Positions 9,450 through 17,817 of a stretch of DNA of 64,000 nt are shown here, piece after piece. How positions within the stretch are numbered: the first letter of the stretch is position 1; every line of letters begins with the position of its first letter. Under the pieces are notes generated by a model. It did not search any database. It had not been told where the DNA came from and worked only from the letters and a program-made list of their open reading frames with translations. Both the position numbers and the translations under genes were made by a program. This DNA comes from PALSA-505 sp036501145 (GTDB taxonomy: Bacteria; Actinomycetota; Actinomycetes; Streptosporangiales; Streptosporangiaceae), in contig DASYAV010000003.1 in assembly GCA_036501145.1 (NCBI GenBank), positions 1 to 64,000 of the forward strand. The letters run 5' to 3'.

Positions 9450-12266
9450 TTACACCGTCACTGGGTCCTCATGGCCGGGCGCCGTCTCGCCGGGTGCGGG
9501 CCCGCCGGGTGCGGGACGGCTGGGTGCCAGAGCGTGCCTGGCGTAGGCCCGGACGTCGGCGTCGCCGTCGTCCAGGGCGGCGCGCAGCGCGTCCTGCGCC
9601 CGCGGGTCGCGGGCGTGCGCGGCGAGGCCGATCACCGCGGCCTTGCGCACGTCGGCGTGCGGGTCGGCGACGGCGCCGGTGAGCGGGCCGAGCGCCACCG
9701 CCGGGCCGGCCGCGGCGAGCGCCTGGGCGGCGCCCACCCGCACCTGCCATGCCTCGTCGGCCAGCGCGGCCACGGCCAGGCCGTCCAGCGGCGGCGGGCA
9801 GCCGGCCTGGCCGGCCGCGGCGAACGCGGCCGCCCGGACCAGCGGGTCACCGTCGGCGGCGAGCGTGCGCAGAGCGGTTGGCGCCGCTTCGCCGCCGACG
9901 GTGCCCAGCCCTTCGGCCACCGCGATCCGGACCTCGCGGGAGGCGTCGCCCGCGGTGCCGGCCACCGCGACGGCATCGGTGAGCGAGACCAGGCCGTGCA
10001 CGGCTTCCAGCCGGACCCGGCGATCGGGGTCGGCCAGCGCCCGGGTGAAGGTGCCCGGGTCGGCCAGCCGGAGCTGGCGGAGCACGTCCAGCACGGCGGA
10101 CCGCACCACCGCGTCCGGGTTGTCCAGCGCGCCGGTCAGCGCGGCCTTGAGCGCGTCGCCCGGGGGCAGCACCTCGACCAGTTCCCGCAGGCCGGTCACC
10201 GCGGCGTGCCGGACCGTGCCGTGCTTGTCGGCGGTGGCCACGGCCAGGGCGAGGCCGGCCCCGTCGGGGACGATCTCGGTCAGGGTGACCACGGCGGCCC
10301 TGCGGACCCGGGGGTCGCTGTCGGTGAGGTAGGGCTGCATGTCGGCCAGCGAGGGGTTCGCCTCGGCCAGTTCGAGCAGCTCGAGTATCCGCGGTGACCT
10401 GGTGCCGACCGGGCTGGCGGCGGCCCGGGCCGCGGGCGCGCGCTCGGCCCGCTCGGCCGGGCGGCTGGCCTGCTGGATGACGACCACCTCGGAGGTGCCG
10501 TTACGCCCGGCGAACTGCGGCTCGAACTCGGGCACCGGCACCAGGTACGGGCTGACCGGGCGCTTGACGAACTCCGGCCCGGCGGCGGTCTTGCGCAGGT
10601 TCAGGTGGCAGAACCAGGCCGCGTCATCGCGGGCCGGGCGGTCGCTGCGGTCGTGGTAGAGACCCCACCGGCTTTCCGTGCGCACCAGTGAGGCACTGGT
10701 GGCAAGTTCGGCGCAGTCGCGGATGAACGAGACCTCGACGCAGCGCATCAGCTCGTGCGGGGTGCGCGCGCCCATCCGCTCGATCTCGCTGGCCATCCGC
10801 TGGAAGGTCTCCAGCGCGATGGCCAGCTTGGCCTCGGTCTTGGGCGGGGCGACGTAGTCGTTGACGAACCGGCGCAGCTTGTACTCGACCTGGGTCTGCG
10901 GCGGGCCGTCCGGGTGGCGCAGCGGCCGGTAGATGAGCTCGTGCGCGGCGGCGATCTGGTCCTCGGGCAGCGGGGCGGCGGATCCCGCCTTGCTGCCCGG
11001 GCCGGCCGCCCCGGTGCCGGCCGCCTCGGCGGCGAGCCCGCTGGCGTGCGCGCCGGCCAGGTCGCCGAAGACGAACGCCCCGATCATGTAGTTGTGCGGC
11101 ACGCAGGCCAGGTCGCCGGCCGCGTACAGGCCGGGCACGGTGGTCCTGGCGTGCTCGTCCACCCACACCCCGGACGACGAGTGACCGCCGCACAGGCCGA
11201 TCTCGGAGATGTGCATCTCCACGTCGTGGGTGCGGTAGTCGTGGCCGCGGCCGGCGTGGAAGGTGCCGCGGGTGGGCCGCTCGGTGGTGTGCAGGATGCC
11301 TTCCAGCGCGGACAGCGTCTCGTCCGGCAGATGGGTCAGCTTGAGGTAGATCGGGCCGCGGGCCGAGGCGATCTCCCTGGCTACCTCGGCCATCATCTGG
11401 CCGGACCAGTAGTCGCAGTCCACGAACCGCTCGCCCTGGTTGTTCACCTGGTAGCCGCCGAACGGGTTGGCCACGTAGGCGCAGGCCGGGCCGTTGTAGT
11501 CCTTGATCAGCGGGTTGATCTGGAAGCACTCGATACCGCTCAGCTCGGCACCGGCGTGGTAGGCCATCGAGTGGCCGTCGCCCGCGTTCGTCGGGTTCTC
11601 GTAGGTGCCGTACAGGTAGCCGCTGGCGGGCAGGCCGAGCCGCCCGGCGGCCCCGGTGGCCAGGATGACCGCGCCGGTGCGGACGGTGACGAACTCGCCG
11701 GTGCGGCTGTTGAAGCCGGCCAGCCCGGCGACCGCGCCGTCTCTGGTGAGCACGCGGACCGGCATGACCCGGTTCTCGATCCGGATCCGCTCGCGCATCG
11801 AGCGCTGCCGCAGCACCCGGTAGAGCACCTTCTTGATGTCCTTGCCCTCGGGCATGGGCAGCACGTAGCTGCCGCTGCGGTGCACCCGCCGCACGTTGTA
11901 CTCGCCGGCCGAGTCCTTCTCGAACTTCACGCCGTACCGCTCCAGCCGCTGCACCATGTCGAAGCCGCGGGTCGCGGTCTGGTGGATCGTCCGCTGGTTC
12001 ACCACGCCGTCGTTGGCCCGGGTGATCTCGGTGACGTAGTCCTCCGGGGTGGCCTTGCCCGGGATGACCGCGTTGTTCACGCCGTCCATGCCCATGGCCA
12101 GCGCGCCGGAGTGGCGGACATGCGCCTTCTCCAGCAGCAGCACGTTCGCACCGTGCTCGGCGGCGGTGATCGCGGCCATGGTGCCGGCCGTGCCGCCGCC
12201 GACCACGGCCACGTCGCAGGTCAGTTCCTGGCGGTCGGCCAGTGCGGGAATCTCCATGAGGCTCAC
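9450..12266 (-). CDS. AprA/fumarate-reductase-like FAD flavoprotein with C-terminal HEAT repeats
   Basis: 938-residue protein, last gene of the minus-strand operon. Residues about 15-600 form an FAD oxidoreductase of the fumarate reductase / adenylylsulfate reductase alpha class: dinucleotide-binding VVGGGTAGTMAA, LLEKAHVRHSGALAMGMDGVN, VILATGAAGRLG, and the late FAD motif GLYAAGDLACV. Residues about 630-920 contain nine recognisable VRxxA-type HEAT (PBS-lyase-like) repeats, an unusual extension since AprA-type subunits are about 600-650 residues. The GTG start overlaps the upstream ATPase stop (GTGA); ATG 12257 is an alternative. The partner is probably the operon ferredoxin. An AprAB-like role in sulfur oxidation is inference; a fumarate-reductase-like enzyme for another substrate remains possible. 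Confidence 0.82.
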   Translation of the reverse strand: MSLMEIPALADRQELTCDVAVVGGGTAGTMAAITAAEHGANVLLLEKAHVRHSGALAMGMDGVNNAVIPGKATPEDYVTEITRANDGVVNQRTIHQTATRGFDMVQRLERYGVKFEKDSAGEYNVRRVHRSGSYVLPMPEGKDIKKVLYRVLRQRSMRERIRIENRVMPVRVLTRDGAVAGLAGFNSRTGEFVTVRTGAVILATGAAGRLGLPASGYLYGTYENPTNAGDGHSMAYHAGAELSGIECFQINPLIKDYNGPACAYVANPFGGYQVNNQGERFVDCDYWSGQMMAEVAREIASARGPIYLKLTHLPDETLSALEGILHTTERPTRGTFHAGRGHDYRTHDVEMHISEIGLCGGHSSSGVWVDEHARTTVPGLYAAGDLACVPHNYMIGAFVFGDLAGAHASGLAAEAAGTGAAGPGSKAGSAAPLPEDQIAAAHELIYRPLRHPDGPPQTQVEYKLRRFVNDYVAPPKTEAKLAIALETFQRMASEIERMGARTPHELMRCVEVSFIRDCAELATSASLVRTESRWGLYHDRSDRPARDDAAWFCHLNLRKTAAGPEFVKRPVSPYLVPVPEFEPQFAGRNGTSEVVVIQQASRPAERAERAPAARAAASPVGTRSPRILELLELAEANPSLADMQPYLTDSDPRVRRAAVVTLTEIVPDGAGLALAVATADKHGTVRHAAVTGLRELVEVLPPGDALKAALTGALDNPDAVVRSAVLDVLRQLRLADPGTFTRALADPDRRVRLEAVHGLVSLTDAVAVAGTAGDASREVRIAVAEGLGTVGGEAAPTALRTLAADGDPLVRAAAFAAAGQAGCPPPLDGLAVAALADEAWQVRVGAAQALAAAGPAVALGPLTGAVADPHADVRKAAVIGLAAHARDPRAQDALRAALDDGDADVRAYARHALAPSRPAPGGPAPGETAPGHEDPVTV

Positions 12267-13069
12267 ACCGTCCCCGCGGTCGCGACGGCCGGCTCGGCTG
12301 CGGCGGGCCTATCCAGGGTCTCAGGCTCACCGGACGCCGCGGTGTCCGCGCCGAGCAGGCCCAGGATCGTGGCGCGGGCCGCGGCGACCTCGGGCGCGGA
12401 CCTGGCCGCGGCGTCCCTGGTGCGCGGCACGGTGATCGTCTTGGCGATGCCGTCCGGGCCGAGCACACCGACCCGGTCGCCGAGGAACAGCGCCTCGTCC
12501 ACGTCGTGGGTGACGAACACCACGGTGGTGGGGCTGGCCGTCCAGACCTGGATGAGCAGCCGCTGCATGGTGGCACGGGTCTGCGCGTCGAGCGCGCCGA
12601 ACGGCTCGTCCATCAAGATGGCGCGCGGTCCGCCGGCCAGCGTGCGGGCCAGCTGGACGCGCTGGCGCATGCCGCCGGACAGCTCCCGCGGCAGCCGGTC
12701 TTCCTGCCCGGCCAGGCCGACCTCGGCCAGCCAGTGCCCGGCGCGGGGACCCCGCTCGCGGCGCGGCACGCCCCGGATGGCCAGCGGCAGTTCCACGTTG
12801 CGCCGGGCGGACCGCCAGGGCAGCAGCGCGTCGTCCTGGAAGACCAGGGCACGGTCCGGCGAGGTGGCGGTGATGGCCGCGCCGTCGGCGAGGAACCGGC
12901 CACGAGACGGCGGCAGCAGCCCGGCCAGGCCACGCAGCAGCGTGGTCTTGCCACAGCCGGACGCCCCGACGATGACCATGATCTCGTCGCTGACGACCTC
13001 GAAGTCCAGGCCGGTGACGACCGGTGTGCGGCCGTAGCCGAGCGACACGTCCTGAGCGGTGAGCCTCAT
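12263..13069 (-). CDS. ABC transporter ATP-binding protein (nitrate/sulfonate/taurine type)
   Basis: 268-residue cytoplasmic ATPase of the SsuB/TauB/NrtD class. Visible motifs are Walker A GASGCGKTT, the Q-loop in FQDDALLPWRSA, signature LSGGMRQRVQLARTL, Walker B AILMDEPFGALD and the switch FVTHDVDEA. The QDDALLPW block is typical of sulfonate, taurine and nitrate importers. The ATG at 13069 overlaps the permease stop by four bases (ATGA), and its own stop overlaps the flavoprotein start, so the whole set is translated as one coupled unit. It energises uptake of the ligand bound by the 13953-15398 protein. Confidence 0.92.
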   Translation of the reverse strand: MRLTAQDVSLGYGRTPVVTGLDFEVVSDEIMVIVGASGCGKTTLLRGLAGLLPPSRGRFLADGAAITATSPDRALVFQDDALLPWRSARRNVELPLAIRGVPRRERGPRAGHWLAEVGLAGQEDRLPRELSGGMRQRVQLARTLAGGPRAILMDEPFGALDAQTRATMQRLLIQVWTASPTTVVFVTHDVDEALFLGDRVGVLGPDGIAKTITVPRTRDAAARSAPEVAAARATILGLLGADTAASGEPETLDRPAAAEPAVATAGTV

Positions 13070-13956
13070 CGCGCGCTGCCCCTCTCCCCCGGCAGCCAGC
13101 GGGTCACCCGGCGGCCGGTCAGCTCCACCGCACTGGAGGTGAGCCAGCCGAGCACGCCGATGGTGATCATCCCGACCAGGACTGCCGGATAGTCGACGAT
13201 GGTGTATGCCTGCCAGGTGCGGTAGCCGACGCCGAAGTTGCCGGACAGCATCTCCGCCGAGATCACGCAGATCCAGGCCACGCCCATGCCGACCGACAGG
13301 CCGCCGAAGACCCCCGGCAGCACGCCGGGCAGCAGCACGCTGCGCAGCACGCGCAGCCGCCCGCCGCCCATGGTGCGCACCGCTTCCTCCCACACGGTCG
13401 GCAGCGCGCGCACCGCGTGCCGGGTGCTGACCAGGATCGGGAAGAACGCCGCGGCGAACGTGATGAACACGATGCCCTGCTCGTTGGTGGGGAACAGCAG
13501 GATGGCCACCGGCACCAGCGCGATCGCCGGGATGGGCCTGGTCACCTCGAACAGCGGCTGCAGCAGGTCCGAGGCCAGCCTGGAGCGGGACACGAGGATG
13601 CCGAACCCGACGCCCACCACCGCGGCCAGCGCGAAGCCGGTCAGGATGCGGACCATGCTCTGCGCGACGTCCTCCCAGTACAGCGCGGTGTGCAGCTGCC
13701 GGCCGAACTCCCTGGCCACCGCGACCGGCGTCGGGAAGTTGGTGAACCGCAGCCAGAGCTGGATGTGCGCGGAGGTGAGCAGCTGCCAGATGCCCAGCAC
13801 GGCGGCCAGCGAGGCGGCGCGGACCAGCCAGCGCAGGCCGCGGGCCCGGCCGTAGCGGGTGGCGGCCCGGCTGGGGTCTGGTGCGGCGTCGCTGGTGGCG
13901 GTACGGCGCGGCGGCCCGCCGTCCAGCCGCGCGGTGAGCGAGGACCCGATCGTCAT
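13066..13956 (-). CDS. ABC transporter permease (nitrate/sulfonate/taurine type)
   Basis: 296-residue integral membrane protein of the SsuC/TauC BPD-transporter family. About six hydrophobic segments lie between residues 45 and 280. The cytoplasmic EAA loop is EEAVRTMGGGRLRVLRSVLLPG, shown here in two parts: EEAVRTMGGG followed by RLRVLRSVLLPGVLPG. The N-terminus is a ~40-residue charged tail. The ATG overlaps the stop of the substrate-binding protein (ATGA). Ligand specificity cannot be read from the permease; gene context points to an organosulfur compound. Confidence 0.92.
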   Translation of the reverse strand: MTIGSSLTARLDGGPPRRTATSDAAPDPSRAATRYGRARGLRWLVRAASLAAVLGIWQLLTSAHIQLWLRFTNFPTPVAVAREFGRQLHTALYWEDVAQSMVRILTGFALAAVVGVGFGILVSRSRLASDLLQPLFEVTRPIPAIALVPVAILLFPTNEQGIVFITFAAAFFPILVSTRHAVRALPTVWEEAVRTMGGGRLRVLRSVLLPGVLPGVFGGLSVGMGVAWICVISAEMLSGNFGVGYRTWQAYTIVDYPAVLVGMITIGVLGWLTSSAVELTGRRVTRWLPGERGSAR

Positions 13957-15398
13957 GACGCCGCCACCGCCGCGGCGTAGCTCAGCACGCGTGAGCCCGG
14001 GTGCGCGGTCAGGTACTTGTCCGCGCTGGCCTGGGTGGCGAACGGCTGGAACTGGTTGTTGGCCGGCGCGGCCGGGTTGCGCACCCAGACGTCCTGGCTG
14101 GCGAACCAGCGGGTGCCGGTGAGCGCGTCCGGGATGTAGGCCGCCTGCACCTTGTGCCCGGCGGCCTGGTCGGCCTTGATGTTGCGCAGCAGGCAGCTGG
14201 GACTGGCCGCCGGGTGGGTGTAGTTCTGCCCGGCCAGCCAGACCTCGCCGGCCGTGGCTGGGTTGGTCACCCGCAGGTGGCAGGCGGTGTCGGTACCGGT
14301 GATGGCGGCCGGGTTCACCGTCGACGCCGCCTCGGCGCGGTACTGGCTGGCGCCGAGTACCTGCCGCAGGTAGCTGGGGTTGATGAACTTGTTCAGGTCC
14401 AGCGAGGTGCTGCTCAGCACGCCGATCGACTTCAGGAACGGGATGTCGTGGCCGAGCGCGGCACGCAGCTGCGGGTTCACCGCCATGCTGAACGTGGCCA
14501 CCCCGCCGGCCCCGTTGTACAGGTACACCACCTCGGGCGGTATCCCGGTGGCCTTGGACACCAGTTCGGCGGCGGCCACCGGATGCTGGTGCAGGTAGCT
14601 GGTGGCCTGCTGCTGGGCCTGCAGGAAGGCCCGGACCACGGCCGGGTTCTGCTGGGCGAAGCCGTCGCGGACCACGACGCCGTGCAGCGTGGGCACGTTC
14701 AGCTCGCCGCCGTCGTACAGCAGCCGGGCCTGGCCCTTGTAGACCAGCAGCCCGGGCCAGTCCACGAACTGGGCCAGCGCGGCCACGCTGCCCGCCTGCA
14801 GCGCGGACGCGCCGACCGACGGATCCTGGTTCTCCACCTTGACGCCGCTGGCCGGGTTGACACCGGCCCTGGTCAGCGCCTGGACGAGGGTGCCGTCGCC
14901 GGCCGAGCCGACGCTGGTGGACACCGGCTGCCCGCTGAGCTGCTGCAGGGTCTGCACCTTGGAGTTCCTGGCCACCACGATGCCGTTGAGCGCGCCGCGC
15001 AGGTTGTAGCCGGTCACCGAGACCATCTCGGTGCGGTCATCGGTGAGCGACTGGGAGCGGGACCCGTTGATCAGCATCGGGTAGTCGCCCATCGAGCCGA
15101 TGTCGATGTTGCCGGCCAGCATCTGCGCGGTGATGGGGGCGCCGGTGGAGTAGTTCTGCCAGTTCACCGTGTACTTCTTGCCGGTCTTGCGGCCGAGCGC
15201 GGCCAGGTCACGCTGAAAGTAGCCGAGCGAGCGCAGCAGCGTGCCGGCGGTCACCGTGTTGATCGTCTCCGACTGGTAGCCGATGACCACCTGGGTGCTG
15301 CCGCCGGCCGTCGAGGCGCCGGCCACCGTGCAGCCGGCCAGCGTGGCCGCGCCCAGCGCGGCGGCCGCGGCGGCCGCCCAGCCCTTGATCGGTTTCAT
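13953..15398 (-). CDS. ABC transporter substrate-binding lipoprotein with C-terminal NosL-like extension
   Basis: 481-residue binding protein. A signal peptide with lipobox LAGC (Cys about residue 23) anchors it outside the membrane. Residues about 35-355 form an SsuA/TauA/NrtA-type periplasmic-binding fold beginning VVIGYQSETINTV. Usual members are about 320-360 residues; the extra ~115 residues starting near TDTACHLRVTNPA resemble NosL: the AYIPDALTGTRWFASQDVWV segment, then FATQASADKYLTAHPGS and a terminal LSYAAAV, matching the NosL order of D-x-x-TG-x-W, AF-x-x-x-x-A and G-x-x-L-x-Y. The Cys-Gly-Met of NosL is replaced by CHL. It lies 14 bp after the ferredoxin gene and overlaps the permease. 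The NosL assignment is from pattern and needs a profile search. Confidence 0.85.
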   Translation of the reverse strand: MKPIKGWAAAAAAALGAATLAGCTVAGASTAGGSTQVVIGYQSETINTVTAGTLLRSLGYFQRDLAALGRKTGKKYTVNWQNYSTGAPITAQMLAGNIDIGSMGDYPMLINGSRSQSLTDDRTEMVSVTGYNLRGALNGIVVARNSKVQTLQQLSGQPVSTSVGSAGDGTLVQALTRAGVNPASGVKVENQDPSVGASALQAGSVAALAQFVDWPGLLVYKGQARLLYDGGELNVPTLHGVVVRDGFAQQNPAVVRAFLQAQQQATSYLHQHPVAAAELVSKATGIPPEVVYLYNGAGGVATFSMAVNPQLRAALGHDIPFLKSIGVLSSTSLDLNKFINPSYLRQVLGASQYRAEAASTVNPAAITGTDTACHLRVTNPATAGEVWLAGQNYTHPAASPSCLLRNIKADQAAGHKVQAAYIPDALTGTRWFASQDVWVRNPAAPANNQFQPFATQASADKYLTAHPGSRVLSYAAAVAAS

Positions 15399-15412
15399 TC
15401 TCGTGCCGCCTC

Positions 15413-15640
15413 TCATCGCAGCAGGTAGGGCATGTTGACGGTGACCGCGCCGGTCGGGCAGCGGGCGGCGCACGGGCCGCAGTACCAGCACTCGTCCACG
15501 TGCATGTAGGCCTTGCCGGTGCTGGTGTCGATGGCCAGGGAGTCCAGCGGGCACATGTCCACGCACAGGGTGCAGCCCTCGACGCACAGCGAGGCGTCGA
15601 TGGTCACCGGGACGTCGGCCCGTGATTCGACAAGGGGCAT
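15413..15640 (-). CDS. Two-cluster 4Fe-4S ferredoxin (AprB-like)
   Basis: 75-residue electron carrier with two complete 4Fe-4S motifs: CVEGCTLCVDMCP (about 20-32) and CWYCGPCAARCP (about 51-62). The second motif, preceded by AYMHVDE, resembles the iron-sulfur beta subunit of adenylylsulfate reductase, but the long AprB C-terminal tail is absent. It is the second gene of the operon, 92 bp after the GntR gene and 14 bp before the binding protein. The natural inference is that it takes or gives electrons to the flavoprotein at the operon's end, despite three transporter genes between them. Confidence 0.92.
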   Translation of the reverse strand: MPLVESRADVPVTIDASLCVEGCTLCVDMCPLDSLAIDTSTGKAYMHVDECWYCGPCAARCPTGAVTVNMPYLLR

Positions 15641-15732
15641 GCCACTCTCCAGGGAGATCTCGGATGTGGGTTGGCGGGGTGCGGTTGGTGGGTGCGGCTC
15701 GGGCTGGCGGCTCGGGGCCGGCGGGCTCGGAG

Positions 15733-16626
15733 TCAGCCGCCGCGCTGCAGCCAGCCGTGCATGGCCAGCCGGTCACCGCGGAACCGGATGTACTCCAGGT
15801 CGACGGGACGGCCGTCGGCCAGGTGGGTGAGCCGCTCGACCATCAGCAGCGCGGCGGCGGGCGGTGTCTCGAGCACCGCGGCGGAGTGCGGGTCGGCGCT
15901 GATCGCCTCGATAGTCAGTTCGGCCAGCCCGAGCCGCTGCCCGCTGAGCCGCTCGATCAGCCCGAAGATGTCGTGATGGGCCAGGTCCTCGCCGAGCAGC
16001 AGCTGGCCGATGTCCGGGGCGAGGTAGGTGAGGTCGAGGGACAGCGGCAGGCCACCGAGCCGGCGCAGCCGTTCTATGTAGACCACGGGCGAGCCGGGCG
16101 GCACGGCCAGCCGCGCCGCGATCGGCGCGGGCGGGGTGACGATGCCGGTGGTGCGGACCTCGTTGCCGACCTCGCCGTGCCCGCGCATGACCTCGCCGAG
16201 GCCGAACAGCCCGTCCAGGCCGTGCGGGTACTTGGGGGTGGCCGGCATGGTGCCCACGCCGGGCACCCGGTCCACCAGCCCTTCGGCGCGGAGCAGGTCC
16301 AGCGCGGCGCGGACCGCGTTCCTGGACACGCCGAAGTCGGCGGCGAGCCGGGACTCGCCGGGCAGCGTCCGGCCACCGAAGGCGCCGGCCAGCACCTGGC
16401 GGCGCAGCACGTCGGCCACCTGCCGGGCCCGGTCCGCCCGCAGCCGCCGCTCGTCGGCCAACGGATCCGCGCCGCCGGTCTGGGCCGCATCGCCGCCGTG
16501 GCCTGTTCCGCCGGCGTGCACCGCTTCGCCAGCCTGGGCCGCTCTGCCGGCGTGGACCGCTTCGCCGGCGTGCGGTGTGCTCCCCGGAGCCACCGGTTCC
16601 GTTGCGCTCTGCACCTGCCCGCTCAT
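15733..16626 (-). CDS. GntR-family (HutC subfamily) transcriptional regulator
   Basis: 297-residue regulator. Residues about 1-55 are a low-complexity Ala/Gly/His tail with repeats of the form HAGEAVHAG. A winged helix-turn-helix follows (about 60-130; GESRLAADFGVSRNAVRAAL is the recognition region) and then a UTRA ligand-binding domain (about 150-290). It is the first gene of the minus-strand operon and so probably controls ferredoxin, transporter and flavoprotein expression in response to a small ligand. An inverted repeat CTACT-N11-AGTAG lies 9-30 bp upstream of the start codon and is the candidate operator. An internal start after the repeat-rich tail is possible. Confidence 0.88.
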   Translation of the reverse strand: MSGQVQSATEPVAPGSTPHAGEAVHAGRAAQAGEAVHAGGTGHGGDAAQTGGADPLADERRLRADRARQVADVLRRQVLAGAFGGRTLPGESRLAADFGVSRNAVRAALDLLRAEGLVDRVPGVGTMPATPKYPHGLDGLFGLGEVMRGHGEVGNEVRTTGIVTPPAPIAARLAVPPGSPVVYIERLRRLGGLPLSLDLTYLAPDIGQLLLGEDLAHHDIFGLIERLSGQRLGLAELTIEAISADPHSAAVLETPPAAALLMVERLTHLADGRPVDLEYIRFRGDRLAMHGWLQRGG

Positions 16627-16635
16627 GCCGGTAAT

Positions 16636-16656
16636 CTACTAATTCAATCGAAGTAG
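16636..16656. promoter_or_regulatory. Candidate GntR operator, CTACT-N11-AGTAG
   Basis: Perfect 5-bp inverted arms CTACT (16636-16640) and AGTAG (16652-16656) lie just upstream of the GntR start at 16626, in an AT-richer patch. Position and symmetry fit autoregulation; no binding evidence exists. Confidence 0.4.
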
Positions 16657-16670
16657 TGGAATAGGGCAGC

Positions 16671-16747
16671 AGTTACGCCACCCCGCTACCCAGTAAATAG
16701 GCTGTGACCTGCACTGATGCCGACATGGGAGGAAGTTACGCCACCCC
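16671..16747. repeat. 14-bp direct repeat AGTTACGCCACCCC
   Basis: Two identical copies, 16671-16684 and 16734-16747, are 63 bp apart in the region between the GntR start and the next minus-strand gene. They could be sites for a second regulator of the sulfur operon or an inert duplication. Confidence 0.5.
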
Positions 16748-16862
16748 AGGCGGGCGGCGGGGGCGGGCCGCTGGGCCGGGTACAGCCCGACAATCAGCCT
16801 GATCGCTGGGAGGCGCCGCCACGATCCAGCCAGATCCCGTCACGCGGCGATGCTCTCGCCGG

Positions 16863-17417
16863 TCAGCGCCGCGGGCCGACCGCGGTGCGACGAGCCAGGG
16901 TCGCTGGCCAGGCCCGGCAGAGCGAGCCCCCGACAGGCAGGCTGCCCCACTCCTGCCTCGCCTCGAACAGTTCGGTCACCGCGGCGGTGATCCGGTCTCG
17001 GCTCATGATGGCCTGCGCCGGGGGACGGCGGCGGACGTCGAGCAGGACCGCCATGGCTGGCACGTCGGGCAACCGGGCCGGAGGGAACCACCCCCGGCTG
17101 GCAGCCTCGTCGAGCACGGCGACGACCTTGGTCACCAGATCCTCGTTCCAGCCGTTGTAGCCCCTGGTCAACTGGCGGTTCCAGGAGCGGGGCCGGCGCC
17201 GCGGGCGGCTGCTGGTGACCCGGATGCTAGCGAACTCGGCCCCACGCCACACCCGTCCCCAGAACCCGTTTTCACACTCGAGCGCCGCCTCGACCACCAA
17301 GTGCTCCAGATCGTGGGGCAGGCCGTCCCGGGCCGTCGCCGTCGTCTCGATCATCGCTCCGTCCAGCCGCCGGGCGCGGGCCAGGCAGGAGCGGTCTGTG
17401 ATCTTGACGAACTCCAT
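16863..17417 (-). CDS. Conserved hypothetical protein
   Basis: 184 residues from ATG 17417. The centre, GLPHDLEHLVVEAALECENGF in two parts (GLPHDLEHLVVE, then ALECENGFWGRVWRGAEF), matches a family of uncharacterised actinobacterial proteins with an L-PHDL-x-HFVVE-x-LG-x-x-x-GFWG core. No enzyme motif or signal peptide is visible. Arg-rich loops around residues 70-85 suggest a soluble, possibly nucleic-acid-associated protein, but that is only a guess. It is divergent from the cysteine dioxygenase gene and separated from the GntR gene by 236 bp, so it is not clearly part of either operon. An open frame extends far upstream, but earlier starts have no protein-like composition. Confidence 0.6.
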   Translation of the reverse strand: MEFVKITDRSCLARARRLDGAMIETTATARDGLPHDLEHLVVEAALECENGFWGRVWRGAEFASIRVTSSRPRRRPRSWNRQLTRGYNGWNEDLVTKVVAVLDEAASRGWFPPARLPDVPAMAVLLDVRRRPPAQAIMSRDRITAAVTELFEARQEWGSLPVGGSLCRAWPATLARRTAVGPRR

Positions 17418-17817
17418 GGTCAGGGTGCGCACGTGCCGATCTTGTATCACGGGAAGGCCAGATCGCACGCCATTTAGTCCCTGGTATCCCCTGCGGGCTG
17501 GCGGTAAGCCGGTGCTGATCGGCGTCCGCCGTCTGTGGCCCGGGCTGAGGTGAGGGCGGCCGGGCGGACGGAACATGTCCGCTGTATGCTCAGAGTGCTC
17601 GCCGACGCCCGCAGCGGCTTCCGGGCGAGGACCTTCCCCAGCTTTGGGATCACTGTCAGTCTCGCGTGACGACGGCCCGGTGCACGGGCCGCCGCGCAGG
17701 CTGCTTGGCCGCGACCGGCCGGACATCAGCCCGGCCCGGGTCGGCCCGGAGGGTCCCCGGTCGCCCGCCGGGATCACGAGTCTGTGTGCCCAGCCGCATG
17801 TTCCCGAGGGAGGTCTG
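17418..17817. other. 400-bp divergent intergenic region
   Basis: No convincing gene. It separates the hypothetical minus-strand gene from the cysteine dioxygenase gene and must hold both promoters. A 19-bp hairpin with arms CGGCCCG (17673-17679) and CGGGCCG (17685-17691) is visible; its role is unknown. I recognise no riboswitch. Confidence 0.4.

Noticed and set aside
17470..17817. Riboswitch before the cysteine dioxygenase gene
   Set aside because: Only a simple hairpin is visible; no SAM, cobalamin or other recognisable core.
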